Below, piece by piece: positions 10,330 to 21,207 of a stretch of 64,000 nucleotides of DNA. The DNA lies in the NCBI GenBank assembly GCA_017893485.1, contig CM030360.1, positions 16,415,971 through 16,479,970 of the forward strand. The letters run 5' to 3'. Below the pieces are notes generated by a model. That model did no database searches. It was given only the letters and a program-made list of their open reading frames with translations, and was not told the DNA's origin. A program made the translations under genes and the position numbers. The DNA comes from Hemerocallis citrina. Lineage: Eukaryota > Streptophyta > Magnoliopsida > Asparagales > Asphodelaceae. Position 1 is the stretch's first letter. Each line of letters opens with the position of its first letter.

Positions 10330-11758
10330 CTACCTCACAAGAGTGACTTGAAGCTTCAACTGCCACATCGCAAAGTACCCTCTCCGCAGCAACGTCTTTC
10401 CCTCTGGGATCACTTCCATGGCCAGCACTCCTACTAAATTAGTAACCTTCCCTCCACAACTGAAAGAACTCGGTTGCACCCTACACAACCTACTACTTGA
10501 TTCCGACTGAGAGTCAACTACAGGAGGAACGCCCCTCACGTCTCTAAGAAAATACATCGTTACCTCATGCTTTCCTTTTGCAATCACCCTTGAACCTGCA
10601 GTTATACACCACTCTCCACTACCAGCTATAGTAGACAACCCCTCTTTGTCTAGCCTTCCAATCGAGATAAGATTTTTCTTCAAGTCTGGAACATGCCTTG
10701 TCTCCCGCAAACAACACTTTGATCATCATTGGTATTCACGAGAACAGTACCAACCCCAAGTACAGAACACCGGTGACCATTCCCCACGATCAAAACTCCA
10801 AAATAACCCTCCTCGTAGTCATCAAATACCTCTCTCCTCGGAGTGCAATGAAAAGAAGCTCTTGAATCAATACACCAATCTTGAGTGCACAACTCCTCCC
10901 GAGCTGATAAATATAGATCCTCAACAAGCCCCATTTGAGCTTCCTTTGGGTTATTTCTCTTCAGTTTCTCCTGCTTCTTCTTCATATAAGCCTTGCAACT
11001 GTGCATCATGTGACCCTTCTTGTGACAATACAAGCACTCAAGCCCATGTCCCCCATCGCTGTCATCAAACCCACTCTCAGATGAACTACTCTGATCCTTT
11101 CTTCTTCGACTGCTCTTAGATCTCCCACATCTCTTCTCAACGTACATAGCAGAATCTCTAGAAGATGATGATGGATATCCTCCGTTTCTTACCCTTCTCA
11201 CCTCCTCTCTTAGAATGCTACTCACCACATCATGTAGAATCGTCGAATCTGTCATAGTGCCTGTAATAGTCTATTCCATCGTACCATATCTATCGGGTAA
11301 AGTAGATAAAAGTAACAATGACTGCCCCTCTCTGAAAACTTCAAACCTGCAGCTTCTATCTGGTTGTAAGCCATACAGTAATTATTTACATGCTCTGCTA
11401 CTGAACCCCCTTCCCTCAACTTCATATTAACCAATTTCTTCAGATGAAGAATTTGATTAGATGCCGACGGTTTCTCATACATATCCGTGAGAATCTTCAT
11501 AGCCTCCTTTGTCGTATTTGCCTTCGAGATATGAAATAATGCCTTCTTACTCAGCCCCATCTGAATCTGCCCCAGTGCTTTCTGATCTAAACGATTCCAA
11601 TCTGCTAAGACCTTCGTATCTTTGTCTCCACCTACCGGCTTCTCATCAAACAAAGGACCATCAAGATATTTCTGACGAAGATACGCTATCATCTAAATCT
11701 TCCACATCGCAAAATCACTCCCATCAAGTTTCTCGATCTTCATCTTGTTATCGGCCAT
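10330..11758 (-). pseudogene. Copia gag-protease relic
   Basis: Gag packages the element RNA and protease cuts the polyprotein. The reading starts at the ATG at 11758, with MADNKMKIEKLDGSDFAMWK, then an in-frame TAG. It continues as a gag domain to about 11252, with phrases ALGQIQMGLSKKALFHI and MEKP-like MYEKPSASNQILHLK. After a frameshift it gives a CCHC zinc knuckle (CLYCHKKGHMMHSC, near 11030). A protease-like start CIDSRASFHCTP follows, where the usual catalytic DSGA has become DSRA. Next comes a GAG-pre-integrase-like phrase HVPDLKKNLISIGRLD near 10700-10660. No integrase core follows. At least one stop and two frameshifts disable it. Confidence 0.85.
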
Positions 11759-11771
11759 CTCGAATCAACTA

Positions 11772-11783
11772 GCTCTGATACCA
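11772..11783 (-). promoter_or_regulatory. Primer-binding site, initiator Met-tRNA type
   Basis: The minus strand reads TGGTATCAGAGC two bases from the LTR end. This is the standard plant LTR-retrotransposon priming site complementary to the 3' end of initiator Met-tRNA. Confidence 0.9.
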
Positions 11784-11785
11784 CT

Positions 11786-12524
11786 TGTCAGAGTAAATTC
11801 TATCCCCACAACTCGTAGTGCTAATAGCGAAAACACACCACAAGCAATAGAAACTCCCAAGACTCAGATGAACCAAGAACAAGTCACCACAATATATGGA
11901 TCTCACAAGAACACAACCAATATTCAGAAATAACCAATACTTCTTATTCCCAAAGAAATACAAAGATTACAAAAAAGATTACAACTATATATCAATCTCT
12001 CTCTCTCACCTTTGAAACACTCGGCACAATTCTCTCTTGAAGTTGAATAATGACCAATCGATACTAACCCTAGAGTTTACGGCCATATATATAGCCCCCA
12101 AGTAAACCCTAATGGATATACACAAATCTAGCAAATTGGGCCTTTAACTCGCAAGCCCAAAAAACAATCAGCCGACGATGTCGGTCCTTTAACTCGCAAG
12201 CCCAAAAAATAATCAGCCAACGATGTCAGTCGATCGCCCCCCAGGTCAGTCGACCGCAATGTGTAGATCCAGACTCGAGGGCTGACCGGTCGACTGCACC
12301 CCCTAGGCCGATAGACCATCCCCTCCTCTGTTGGACTCATACACCCGAAGAACTCTCATTCGACTGGGTCGGTCGACCGCACCCCTGGATCGGTCGACCG
12401 CAACCCTCTAGACTTCTCTTCTTTTACTTGCTGCTTGTCTTCTCTTGCTTCTTTTTCTACTCCTCTTCTTTTCCAACTTCAATTACCCCATGCCTACATG
12501 TATTTTAGGCCACAATTCCTAACA
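11786..12524 (-). repeat. Copia LTR (5' LTR of the minus-strand element)
   Basis: About 739 bp. It pairs with 9208-9902 and carries the same cluster of TCGACCG palindromes (about 12180-12410). It is longer than its partner partly because a phrase around TTTAACTCGCAAGCCCAAAA and the neighbouring GATGTCGGT is repeated near 12140-12230. Confidence 0.92.
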
Positions 12525-12529
12525 GTTTC

Positions 12530-13059
12530 TACACAAGAACTATACTATGTTTCATATGAGAATGATAGAATAACCAAATCTATTATGATTAAATTCTGAA
12601 TCATCAAAATTGAAATGAAACATGAATCCATAAAAGCGATATATCGTCAAAATTGGAGTAATTTAACGACAATTTTAAACACCGGAAATGCATCGATAAG
12701 TTTTCACGTTTTTTTTTGAAATAATAAGATGATTCTAAGTAAGTTATGAGAATATATAGCATCATCAAATTTGGAATGAAGTTATTATTAACAAAATTTA
12801 CATAGAACTTTTCAAATTATGTAAAGAATGCAAACTGTCTAAAATTGATGAAGTTTGAACGTATCTATGGCTCCAAATGGATTCAAAATTTCAAAACAAC
12901 TAGGATACTAAAGCTTTTGACTCAATACCTTTGAACTTCATTTCCCTCACATTTTTTATAATTAGATCACTTTCAAGTCTCTTAGCAAAAGCATTAGCCA
13001 TATTTTATCTCAATTGCACTTTATCTTTGAGAAAGTTCAACTAGGCAGCCTAAATCTCC
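12530..13059. other. AT-rich DNA, no gene seen
   Basis: I see no recognisable reading frame or repeat. It continues the flank that was interrupted by the Copia element. Confidence 0.5.
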
Positions 13060-15200
13060 TTTTACTATTATAGAGTGAGTTATGAGCTACAATGCATTGT
13101 AGTTTGATAGTTGTAGAACAGAATTAGAGAGTTTACTTTAAACTTCTCAATGAATGACTAGCAATATGTCTTCAGTCCACTCAGCCTCTTTCCCTACAGA
13201 GGATAACACATAGAGGTCTGATTTTATGGATGATATCACAATTTTTGTTAGCCTTTTGCTCTACATAATACTTCTGCTCCTCATAGTTTAAACACATGTC
13301 CACTAGTTGTCGACCTTTACTAAATTCTGAGCACTATAATGCATCAGATCATCCATTCAAACATGAAGGATGACTAGAGTAGCACAAATCAAACTCTTAG
13401 GTACCTCTCAGGTATCTCACCAGCCTCTTAAAGACACTCCAATGTGTATAAATAGGATTACTAGTGAATCTCCCGATCACACCTATCTCAAAGACTATGT
13501 TTAGTTTAGTGCAAATCATTGTATACCTAATATAATATCCACAACACCTAGGTTTTTCATGCTGAATTCTTTGGATAACACAATTTTAACTTCATTTATA
13601 ATAGAGATGTCACTTCTAAAAACAAGCATGTCAACAATATACAACTAAATTACCTAAAAAAACAATATACAACTAAATGAGAGCAATTAGATTTGACTTA
13701 CCACAAAATTAATGACATTTATCAGATTTACTTGATTCAAATCTAAGCTCTTTAAAAAATTTGTCAAATTATTTGTGCTCGGTTTTAAAACATTCATTGT
13801 TTTTACCAATTTGTAAATCTTGTTCATTAAACATATTAGTGTAAAACATCTCAGTACAAAACTATTAAGTATAAAACTTTTCATTACAAAACATCCAGTA
13901 CAAAACTTTTACAGCAAAACTGTTTAAAATATCTTTGATGAACAATAAAATTTTCTATAGATGTAAAGGCAAGAAGAAATCTTATTGTAGCAATATGAAA
14001 AATATGTAGTAGACATCAAATCAATTTACCTCCCTTATCTTAGTCAATCCTTTATCTACTAAAAGTGCATTAAAATTGCTACTGAACAATTAAAACTAAG
14101 TTTCTTCTACAAAACTCCACTTACTATACTGTCTGTCCCTTTTGGCAAATCAATTAATTTAAAATGTTATTGTTATAACAATAAACTCATTTCATTATCT
14201 ACTAAAGAATCTTCTTGGCGCATATGCCATTGAAGTTTTAAGTATCAGTAAGATTGGTTCTTGATTCAAACTATAAATTATTGACCGTATTTGTAGGACT
14301 AGATAATTTCATACATTTATTTTTGATGAAAACGTCCTCAAAAAACTCTGCAAGTATGGATTCTATTAACACTGATTAGATAGATCGTAAATCTATTCAT
14401 AGAACTACATTATGCACTTTCTAAGTACACACAAATATTTGTTATAAGTCATACTTTAGGCCTTTTAGGGTTATATACTCTAACAAATGTATCACACCAC
14501 ATGTTTGCACTTGAACAAAATTATTTGTGTTTTTATGTCATAATCTACAAGGTGTAACTAATTTAGAGTGTAGTAATATATTTGAAATATGATTAACAAC
14601 AACATCACCCATAATTAAATAACAAACAATAGTCAATAATATAGAATTCAATATTTCACTAAGTGTTTAATTTTAACTTTTATGAATACTGTTTTGACTT
14701 TAGTAAATAGAGTGCACTAGAGATTATGCCAAATGCAAAATTCTCTAAAATTATTAAAACATATTCACCGCCTTTATCAAATTTGAAACATTTTTTTTTA
14801 TCTTAGCATTTAACTAGATTTTAATTCATTAAAATAACAAATGATTCTTTCTTTATATATATATGACATACCTTCAATAATCATTTACCAAAGTGATTAA
14901 TTACTTCTGACCAACCATTGTATCATCTAGTAACAAAGCTACTGAGATAACAAATATCATAATGTACTGACTCAAAAATTTATGTACTCCTAGAGACCAT
15001 ACTGAATGATTTTCTGGTGATCATAATCTGAGCACGAACTTCACATTTGTCATATTTTAATGAAGTGCAATTAAGCAAAATTTTGAGTTTTAACAGGAGC
15101 AAACAATTTAATATGTAGTTCACATATCCTAGCCTATTATGTCGTGTTAAAGGACTACACAAATTGGAACTACCATTATTAATTACTTCGTTTGTTTAAC
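13060..15200 (-). pseudogene. Strongly decayed Copia pol relic
   Basis: Read on the minus strand from right to left, fragments appear in the proper Copia order. Near 15160-14980 is a GAG-pre-integrase/zinc-finger piece with RHNRLGYVNY and DKCEVRAQ. Near 14440-14300 is a phrase AEFFEDVFIKNK, typical of the region before the reverse transcriptase. Near 13635-13530 is a reverse-transcriptase piece DMLVFRSDISIINEVK followed by MKNLGVVDIILGI. Near 13470-13380 is RFTSNPIYTHWSVFKR then LVRYLRGT. Near 13200 is a phrase GKEAEWTED from the RNase H end. Stops and frameshifts are everywhere. The catalytic YVDD has become YIVD. The exact ends are uncertain. Confidence 0.7.
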
Positions 15201-15225
15201 TCAACTTACACATGCCATTCACTAT

Positions 15226-15582
15226 TGTAACGCCCCGCCCCAATACTCAGACAATTTAATATTTATTTATTTATTTATAGTACAAATGTCCACCACAGGC
15301 TCTTCTCAAAAGGTGGTTAACCAATTAGGTGACTCTTGATCATAGACATTATTATTTATGTTCAATTAATCTATTTGTATTTCCGATATGGGACAAATCT
15401 CAAACCTTCTCTTCTCTCTCCCCATGACACACAAAGCCCCCCGTATGCGGGCCCTATGTGCTACATCATCATCAGAAGACAGCAAGCGCTGCTTCTTTCT
15501 TCTCAATCAGAACACAGCAACGTCACCTGCTGTTCTCAACTCATGGGCCCCCCTCCTTCCACTTAATTACCATTATGTCATC

Positions 15583-15642
<60 letters not shown>

Positions 15643-16005
15643 AAAGGATCGGTTGAGCACTCCTCTAGTGCTCACCGCGTGAACACTAGGCCTTCGGGCG
15701 TTCATATCGAAAATCCAAACCGTTCACATTGATCTACACATCTAAATTAGTCTAAATATGTAAAATCAAATTACTTGAAATTCATTTGCCCATCCATCAT
15801 GTGACCATAAAAACAATGATTTTCAGCCATACAATTTTGTAACACTTCAATGAATGGACAAATGAATTTCAAATGATTTGATTTTACATATTTAGACTAA
15901 TTTAGATGTGTAGATCAATTTGAACGGTTCGGATTTTCGATATGAATGCCCGAAGGCCTAGTGTTCACGTGGTGAGCACTAGAGGAGTGCTCAACCGATC
16001 CTTTC

Positions 16006-16037
<32 letters not shown>

Positions 16038-16061
16038 CTTTAGAAATTACGGGGTGTTACA
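15226..16061 (-). repeat. TRIM-like LTR, left copy, with MITE insertion
   Basis: It starts TGTAACGCCCCGCCCC and ends CGGGGTGTTACA. It contains an AT microsatellite (from 15584) that is interrupted by a MITE at 15640-16006, which explains why it is longer than expected. Without the MITE it would be about 470 bp. Confidence 0.9.
15640..16006. mobile_element. MITE with long terminal inverted repeats
   Basis: The two ends are near-perfect reverse complements. GGGAAAGGATCGGTTGAGCA on the left matches TGCTCAACCGATCCTTTCC on the right, and the pairing runs inward for roughly 150 bp per arm. The whole is about 367 bp without coding sequence and can fold into one hairpin. It sits inside a TA-dinucleotide microsatellite. 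The other LTR of the host element has the uninterrupted microsatellite and so shows the empty site. The superfamily cannot be fixed because the target duplication is hidden in the TA run. Confidence 0.9.
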
Positions 16062-16251
16062 TACATTCCCCTTTAGAAATCAGCATCCTCGCTGAGTACG
16101 GGACATGCAATCTAGTATAGGATTCTCCGTGCTAGCCGATGGTGGAGTATAGTACCCTGCTAGCATACTGACCCTGGTCTCTCTACCAGCGTACTGTCCT
16201 CAATCAGGCGTACATCTCACCCAATCTTATGCACAATCAGTGTCAAAAGTC
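16062..16251 (-). other. TRIM-like internal region
   Basis: About 190 bp without coding capacity between the polypurine tract (minus-strand AAAGGGGAATG, 16080-16065) and the primer-binding site. It may hold a packaging signal, but nothing in the sequence shows that. Confidence 0.7.
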
Positions 16252-16264
16252 GGCTCTGATACCA
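16252..16264 (-). promoter_or_regulatory. Primer-binding site of the TRIM-like element
   Basis: The minus strand reads TGGTATCAGAGCC two bases from the right LTR. This is the initiator Met-tRNA type. Confidence 0.9.
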
Positions 16265-16266
16265 TT

Positions 16267-16891
16267 TGTAACGCCCCACCCCAATACTCAGACAATTTAT
16301 TATTTATTTATTTATTTATAGTACAACTACCCACCACAAGCTTCCTCTCGAAAGGTGGTTAACCAATTAGGTGACTCTTGATCATAGACATTATTATTTA
16401 TCTCTACTACTATAATGGGAGAAGGCCTTAGTGTAATTTGTCAATATCCCAACCCGTGGAACGCACGTTTAAATGAGTATTAATTAGAAAAGCATTTATT
16501 AATAATCAATAATCTACCAACTTACGTGCATTACACGTACAACTCGAACCTTCCCATTATATTCTTTATATTACTTTAAAAAATATATATTTATTAACAA
16601 GTTCTATATATTGATTAAAACATCCATCGCACATGTTAAATACTAGTATTTAATTAATCTATTTGTATTCCCGATATGGGACAAATCTCAAACCATCTCT
16701 TCTCTCTCTCCGTGAACACATCCCTCGTATGCAGGCCCCATGCGCAAGATAGCAGGTGATGCTTCTTTCTTCTCAGTCCCGAGTGGCCCCCCTGGTGATG
16801 TCAGCAGTGACATCACCACAACACAGCAGCATCACCTGCTGTTCTCAACTTGTGGGCCCCCCTCCTTTCACTTAATTACCATTATGCCATC

Positions 16892-16945
<54 letters not shown>

Positions 16946-16975
16946 TACGGGGTGTTAAAATTACGGGGTGTTAAA
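16267..16975 (-). repeat. TRIM-like LTR, right copy, with Helitron insertion
   Basis: It starts TGTAACGCCCCACCCC. The far end reads ACGGGGTGTTAAA twice (16944-16975), so the terminal TTACA is mutated to TTAAA and the last 17 bp are duplicated. It carries a 246-bp insertion at 16401-16646 that the left LTR lacks, and an AT microsatellite at about 16892-16942. Confidence 0.88.
16401..16646 (+). mobile_element. Small non-autonomous Helitron
   Basis: It begins TCTCTACTACTATAATGGG and ends TTAAATACTAG. It lies between an A (16400) and a T (16647) without target duplication. Helitrons begin TC, end CTAG or CTRR and insert between A and T. The left LTR of the same TRIM-like element gives the empty site: ATTATTTA directly followed by T and ATTAATC sequence. 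The 246-bp insert has no coding capacity. The 3' hairpin normally found near CTAG is weak here. Confidence 0.82.
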
Positions 16976-16980
16976 ACTAT

Positions 16981-16997
16981 AATTTGTACATTATAAA

Positions 16998-17032
<35 letters not shown>

Positions 17033-18488
17033 ATTTTAATATAAAGTTACTCTACCGCATTTCAAAAAATAGTTTGTTTTCTGTTGTGGTTCTAACAGTA
17101 TCCAAGTGCTTAAACACTTTAAGCGAAGAGTTCTTTCCTTTATTCATTCTTCATCATCTTCAAAATGCTAGATGAGATAATGAACAACATGCTATATTCA
17201 GCTTTGCACACACAGTACAATGAACAAGGAAATCAAAACATAACTAATGGAGATACATCCTCCATTACGGGATAGTTCCACCTAAGTTACAGACATTCAT
17301 TACAGAACTTATACATCTATTTTATAAGAGAAGCACATATACGATCTCACACAAAATGCAAACGATGAGTTTTCCAATATATCTATACACATAGTATGAC
17401 AAGGCACACTTAACAACCTTAAACATGCCAATTTTCAGAGCGAGACTAATTATGATCTAAAACTTCCAATCATGTGATCAAACACACGAAACGTTAACAC
17501 ATTCATCACATGAAAATACTGAAAAAGGATTAGAGTGGATCATACCAACACTTAAGTTATAAGTGTTTTCGAAATTCAATGAAGAAGCCTGTATAGTGCA
17601 GACTTATTCTACTATGATGCAAATCCATCATCTCGAATTCACACAATTTGTAAGTAACTTTGAAGTTCCTACAATTATCAAATCGTTAAAGATTAGCCAA
17701 TTAAACTAATTATTGACTCTATTTAATTCTAACTACAGTTTAATTGGAGATACAGGTTTATAAGAAAAACTCTTAATTTAACTTATCAAAATAAATATTT
17801 AATCCTTAGTACATAGCCAAAATAATTATTTAAACTTGTATTTGATTAAACAACATGTACTCAAGCTTTGAACTTTAGCTCTTAGCAATAACAAATAATA
17901 AAAATATATATGCAGGTAAAAAACTTATCTTTTATTTCTAATCTAATCCAGTCAAATCATATTTGGATCTAGTCTAAACAACATCCTCACCACCTACACT
18001 ATCTAAAAAAAATCATCCACATCTCATATTGTGCTTTTTCTTTCTCATATTGTGCCTTTTTCTTCCAATTGTTAAATTCAGAACTATTGAATGTCTCTAG
18101 TTTCAGAATCTCGAATAGACGATTAAGTTTTTCCATCCTAAAGGAATAAACAGTAAATTCCAAAATCTAAAGAATTTATTTTTAATAATTGCTACTAGCG
18201 TAATAACAGTTGAAGGGTTTTTATGTAAAACTGCCTAATAAACAATAAACAAAAAAAATTAATCTAATAAAAGCCGCACAAATCTTAATGTTTGGAGTGG
18301 ACCAAAATTTGATAAAGATCAAGTGGTGTGTGAGTTGGATCTGAATCAATCAGCAAATTAGATTATGATGATTTGATGTTGGAAACAAACACACAACAAC
18401 AAGCACAAGACCAATGAGAACTCCTTGTTGGTCGGAACCAATTCTCACAGCAACAATCCCCTCCTCTGCACCGAACAGGGAACATCAA
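16981..18488. other. AT-rich DNA, no gene seen
   Basis: There is an ATA trinucleotide microsatellite at about 17001-17030. Otherwise I find no domain on either strand. Part of it may be the inner portion of the TGTCA-family LTR whose end is at 18796, but I could not align it convincingly to 51525-54695. Confidence 0.5.
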
Positions 18489-18712
18489 ATGCCAAGTTGC
18501 CTCATTTGGATCGAATCTGGATTCAGATCCAAACCCCGAACAGCAAACAACAACTTCACTGCCAAGCAAATCGTCTCATTTGGGTCGGATCTGGATTAGA
18601 TACCAAGCACCGAACAGCAAACAACAACTCCACAACCAACCAAATTGCCTCTTTTGAATCGGATCTGGATCAGATCCAAGGCCCTAAACAACAAATACCA
18701 ATCTTGCAACCA
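18489..18712. repeat. Tandem repeat, about 74-bp unit, 3 copies
   Basis: Each unit holds a phrase like GCCTCATTTGGATCG, then GGATCTGGAT, then CCGAACAGCAAACAACAA. Copies start near 18489, 18560 and 18634 and drift apart by substitutions. It creates a short artificial frame on the plus strand. Confidence 0.75.
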
Positions 18713-18739
18713 ATGGGAGTCCTTCACAGATCTAGATCT

Positions 18740-18796
18740 TAAATTCAGAACTATCGTGTGCTCATACTTCTGTATTTTAGGAAGTAGGGCATGACA
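18740..18796. repeat. LTR terminus fragment, TGTCA family
   Basis: It reads TACTTCTGTATTTTAGGAAG and then TAGGGCATGACA. This closely matches the terminus at about 54664-54695. It marks the border with the Gypsy pol relic that begins at 18797. Confidence 0.65.
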
Positions 18797-20827
18797 GCTG
18801 GTAATACAATATAATTACAATTATAATAGGAGGTGTCGTCCATGACATTGTTAAGTACTATTATAGTGCTCGGTGGTAAAACAAGCGACCCGAAATAAAT
18901 ATTTACAGAAGTAGTCATGGCAACTGCATTTTTGTCGTGCGTCAATAATGCTGAAGTGGTTGGTTCCATCAGCAGGAAGACAACAGGTAACGCGAGCATG
19001 TACACTGCCAAAATGGGGGGGCTCGATTCTTCCACTCGATGTCATCGAACGACCGCCAGAAAGAAGTCGCATAAACTCCGATCTCGTTGATGAATTGGAA
19101 TAGATCCCTTTCTCTCAAGAGGATCATACAAAGTGTTCCCGAGTAAGCAAGACCCTTCCTCTTCAACTCAAAGAGATACTCATTGCTTGTATAAGAGGGA
19201 ATCGGCACTTGCTCACCTAGATTGTTGTTGACATGTCGGGAATATTTGGGGATCTAATCATGCACCACCTTAGCGTGAACCCGGAGGCCAATCCCATCCA
19301 GAAAAGGTGCCACAAGTTTGCTCCCAAAAGTCTGCAAGCATTCAAACAAAAGTCAATAAACTCCTAGCCACACACTTCATCCAAGAAGTTAGCTAACCTC
19401 AGTGTCTAGCAAATGTGGTGATGGTTAAGAAAGTTAACGGTAAATGGAGAGTGTGCATAGACTTTACCAATCTCAATAAGGCTTGTCCAAAAGATCTATT
19501 CCCTCTCCCAAGCATAGATGCACTGAGCAACGCCACATTTGGGCATAAACTCCTAACTTTCATTGATGCCCTCATTGGGTATAATCAGATCCAAATGTTT
19601 CTGCCTGATACCCCGAAGACATTTTTCATAACAGACCATGGCCTTTATTGCTATCGAGTCATGTCTTTCGGCCTGAAAAATATTGACGCTACATATAAGC
19701 ATGGTACAGTTTTTAAAAGTAAGAACATGGAGGTGTACGTGCTAGTCAAGAGAATCCGAAAAGAAGACCATGTGACCGATCTCCAAGAAGCATTCGAAGA
19801 ACTGCAAAAGCATAACATGCAATTGAATCCTTCAAAGTGTGCCTTCGGGGGTCTCATATGATAAGTTTTTAGGCTTCATGGTTAGTAAGAGGGAAATCAA
19901 AGCCAATCCCAAAAAGATCCAAGCAATTCATAACATGTCTCCCCCAACCACTGTTAAGAAAGTGTAGAAGCTCACTGGGCGCTTAGCCGCCATTTGTCAA
20001 TTGCTCTCTAAGTCTGGGGAGAAATGTTTTTCATTTTTCAAAGTTCTAGGGTGTGCTAAAGGTTTCTAGTGGGGAGAAGAACAGCAAACCACCTTCAAAC
20101 AACTCAAAGCATACCTCGTCAATCCCCCGCTTCTAAGCAAGCCCGAGCCAGATAAAATCCTTTATCTCTACCTAGCCAACTCAGGTCAAACTCTCAGTGC
20201 TGTCTTGGTTAGAGAGGAAGACAGGGTTCAGAAGCTGATCTATTATGTGAGCAAGTTACTCCATGATGCTGAACTCTGCTACTTTAAAATGGAAAAAAAA
20301 TTGGCCTATGCATTGGTCACGACTGCTAGCAAACTCCACCCCTACTTCCAGGTGCATTCATTACTAGCTGCTCAAGCAAGTGCTCCTTAAACTTGAAAGC
20401 TCTAGAAGACTAATAAAGTGGTCCAACGAATTAAGTCATCACGACATCAACTACCATCTAGAAACAGCTATCAAGGCCCAAGCCTTGGCGGAATTCATCA
20501 TGGAAACCACTATTCCCAACTCCTCTAAGGTAGAAGACCTCCCCCCCCCCCCCAACTCTAGAAGGTATATGTGGATGGGTCCTCTTGCCTCGAAGGAAGT
20601 GGAGCCCGAATTATTTAACTCGGACCTGATAAGTTCACACTCCAATACTCATTATGCCTTAACTTCCCTACCTCCAATAATGAAACCGAATACGACGCAC
20701 TAATTGTCGGTCTCTGATTAGCACGTGAAGCAGACGCATGAAGGGGTCGAGATGTTTAGCGACTTCAGTTAGTTGTCAACCAGGTCCAAGGAGATTATGA
20801 AGTCAGAGACGACCGTATGGCCAAGTA
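18797..20827 (+). pseudogene. Tat-type Gypsy pol: protease linker, RT and RNase H (part 1)
   Basis: Pol copies the element RNA into DNA. A decayed protease-RT linker is readable near 19085-19200 (EDHTKCSRVSKTLPLQLKEI). The RT starts near 19230 (IMHHLSVNPEANPIQKRCHK) and runs through FIQEV, CLANVVMVKKVNGKWRVCID and FPLPSIDAL to CYRVMSFGLKN. At 19726-19755 the catalytic box reads MEVYVLVK where relatives have YVDDMLVK. The Asp-Asp-Met triplets are missing in frame, so the enzyme would be inactive. RNase H shows YVDGSS (about 20566-20583) and NETEYDALIVGL (about 20684-20710) after frameshifts. The frame stops at RMAKY, where the solo LTR inserted. Confidence 0.85.
20541..20554. repeat. C14 homopolymer
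   Basis: A 14-base C run inside the RNase H relic, at a point where the reading frame shifts. It may be the cause of one frameshift. Confidence 0.9.
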
Positions 20828-21170
20828 TGTAAGGTCCTGCAAAATAGTATATAACTATTTTCTACATTAGTCCATGCACAATTAAGATTTGCACGTATTA
20901 ATGGATTTTTCTCAATTGTTTTAACTGAGTAAGTGCCGGAACATATAATTTAATATGATTCGAGCCCGAAAATAGTACAATTGTTGAACCGGGGTTGAGA
21001 TAATTTTTCATTTAAATTGTACGTTTGTCTCAACTATAATTGAATCGGGATGTATAGTATTTTTCTACAATGGCAAAAATATTTTTTATATGTACATACA
21101 AATATTTTCTTTGTGAATGTTTATGCATTTGTCATGAATGTAAATGTGAGTATACAAGTGTATCTAGACA

Positions 21171-21207
21171 TGTATGTATGTATGTATGTATGTATGTATG
21201 TATGTAT
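21171..21207. repeat. (TATG)n microsatellite
   Basis: About nine TATG/ATGT units inside the solo LTR. Confidence 0.95.

Larger units (their letters stand above)
9208..12524 (-). mobile_element. Complete, internally deleted Ty1/Copia element
   Basis: Two direct LTRs (9208-9902 and 11786-12524) start TGTC and end CA on the plus strand. They flank an internal part of about 1.9 kb. The insertion is bordered by a perfect 5-bp target duplication GTTTC (9203-9207 and 12525-12529). Read on the minus strand it has a Met-type primer-binding site, gag with zinc knuckle, a protease-like segment and a polypurine tract, but no integrase or reverse transcriptase. It therefore depends on a relative for movement. 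The LTRs are clearly alike but differ by scattered substitutions and a short duplication near 12180-12215, so the insertion is not very recent. Confidence 0.93.
15226..16975 (-). mobile_element. TRIM-like non-autonomous LTR element
   Basis: Two direct LTRs (15226-16061 and 16267-16975) flank only about 205 bp of internal sequence without coding capacity. A perfect target duplication ACTAT lies at 15221-15225 and 16976-16980. On the minus strand the internal part starts with a Met-type primer-binding site (16264-16252) and ends with a polypurine tract (TTCTAAAGGGGAATG). This is the architecture of terminal-repeat retrotransposons in miniature, although the LTRs are longer than in classic TRIMs. 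A solo LTR of the same family is at 56398-56903. It may be mobilised by a Gypsy relative with TGTAACGCCCC ends. Confidence 0.88.

Noticed and set aside
10646..11119. Plus-strand frame of 157 codons
   Set aside because: It is antisense to the Copia gag zinc-knuckle and protease region, which has clear motifs on the minus strand.
15458..15640. Plus-strand frame ending in Ile-Tyr repeats (also 16740-16943)
   Set aside because: The Ile-Tyr tail is the AT microsatellite. The region is LTR sequence without coding function.
18969..19208. Minus-strand frame that looked like a host exon
   Set aside because: The plus strand over the same bases reads as the protease-RT linker of the Tat-type pol (phrases such as EDHTKCSRVSKTLPLQLKEI), continuing into RT, so the minus frame is a shadow.
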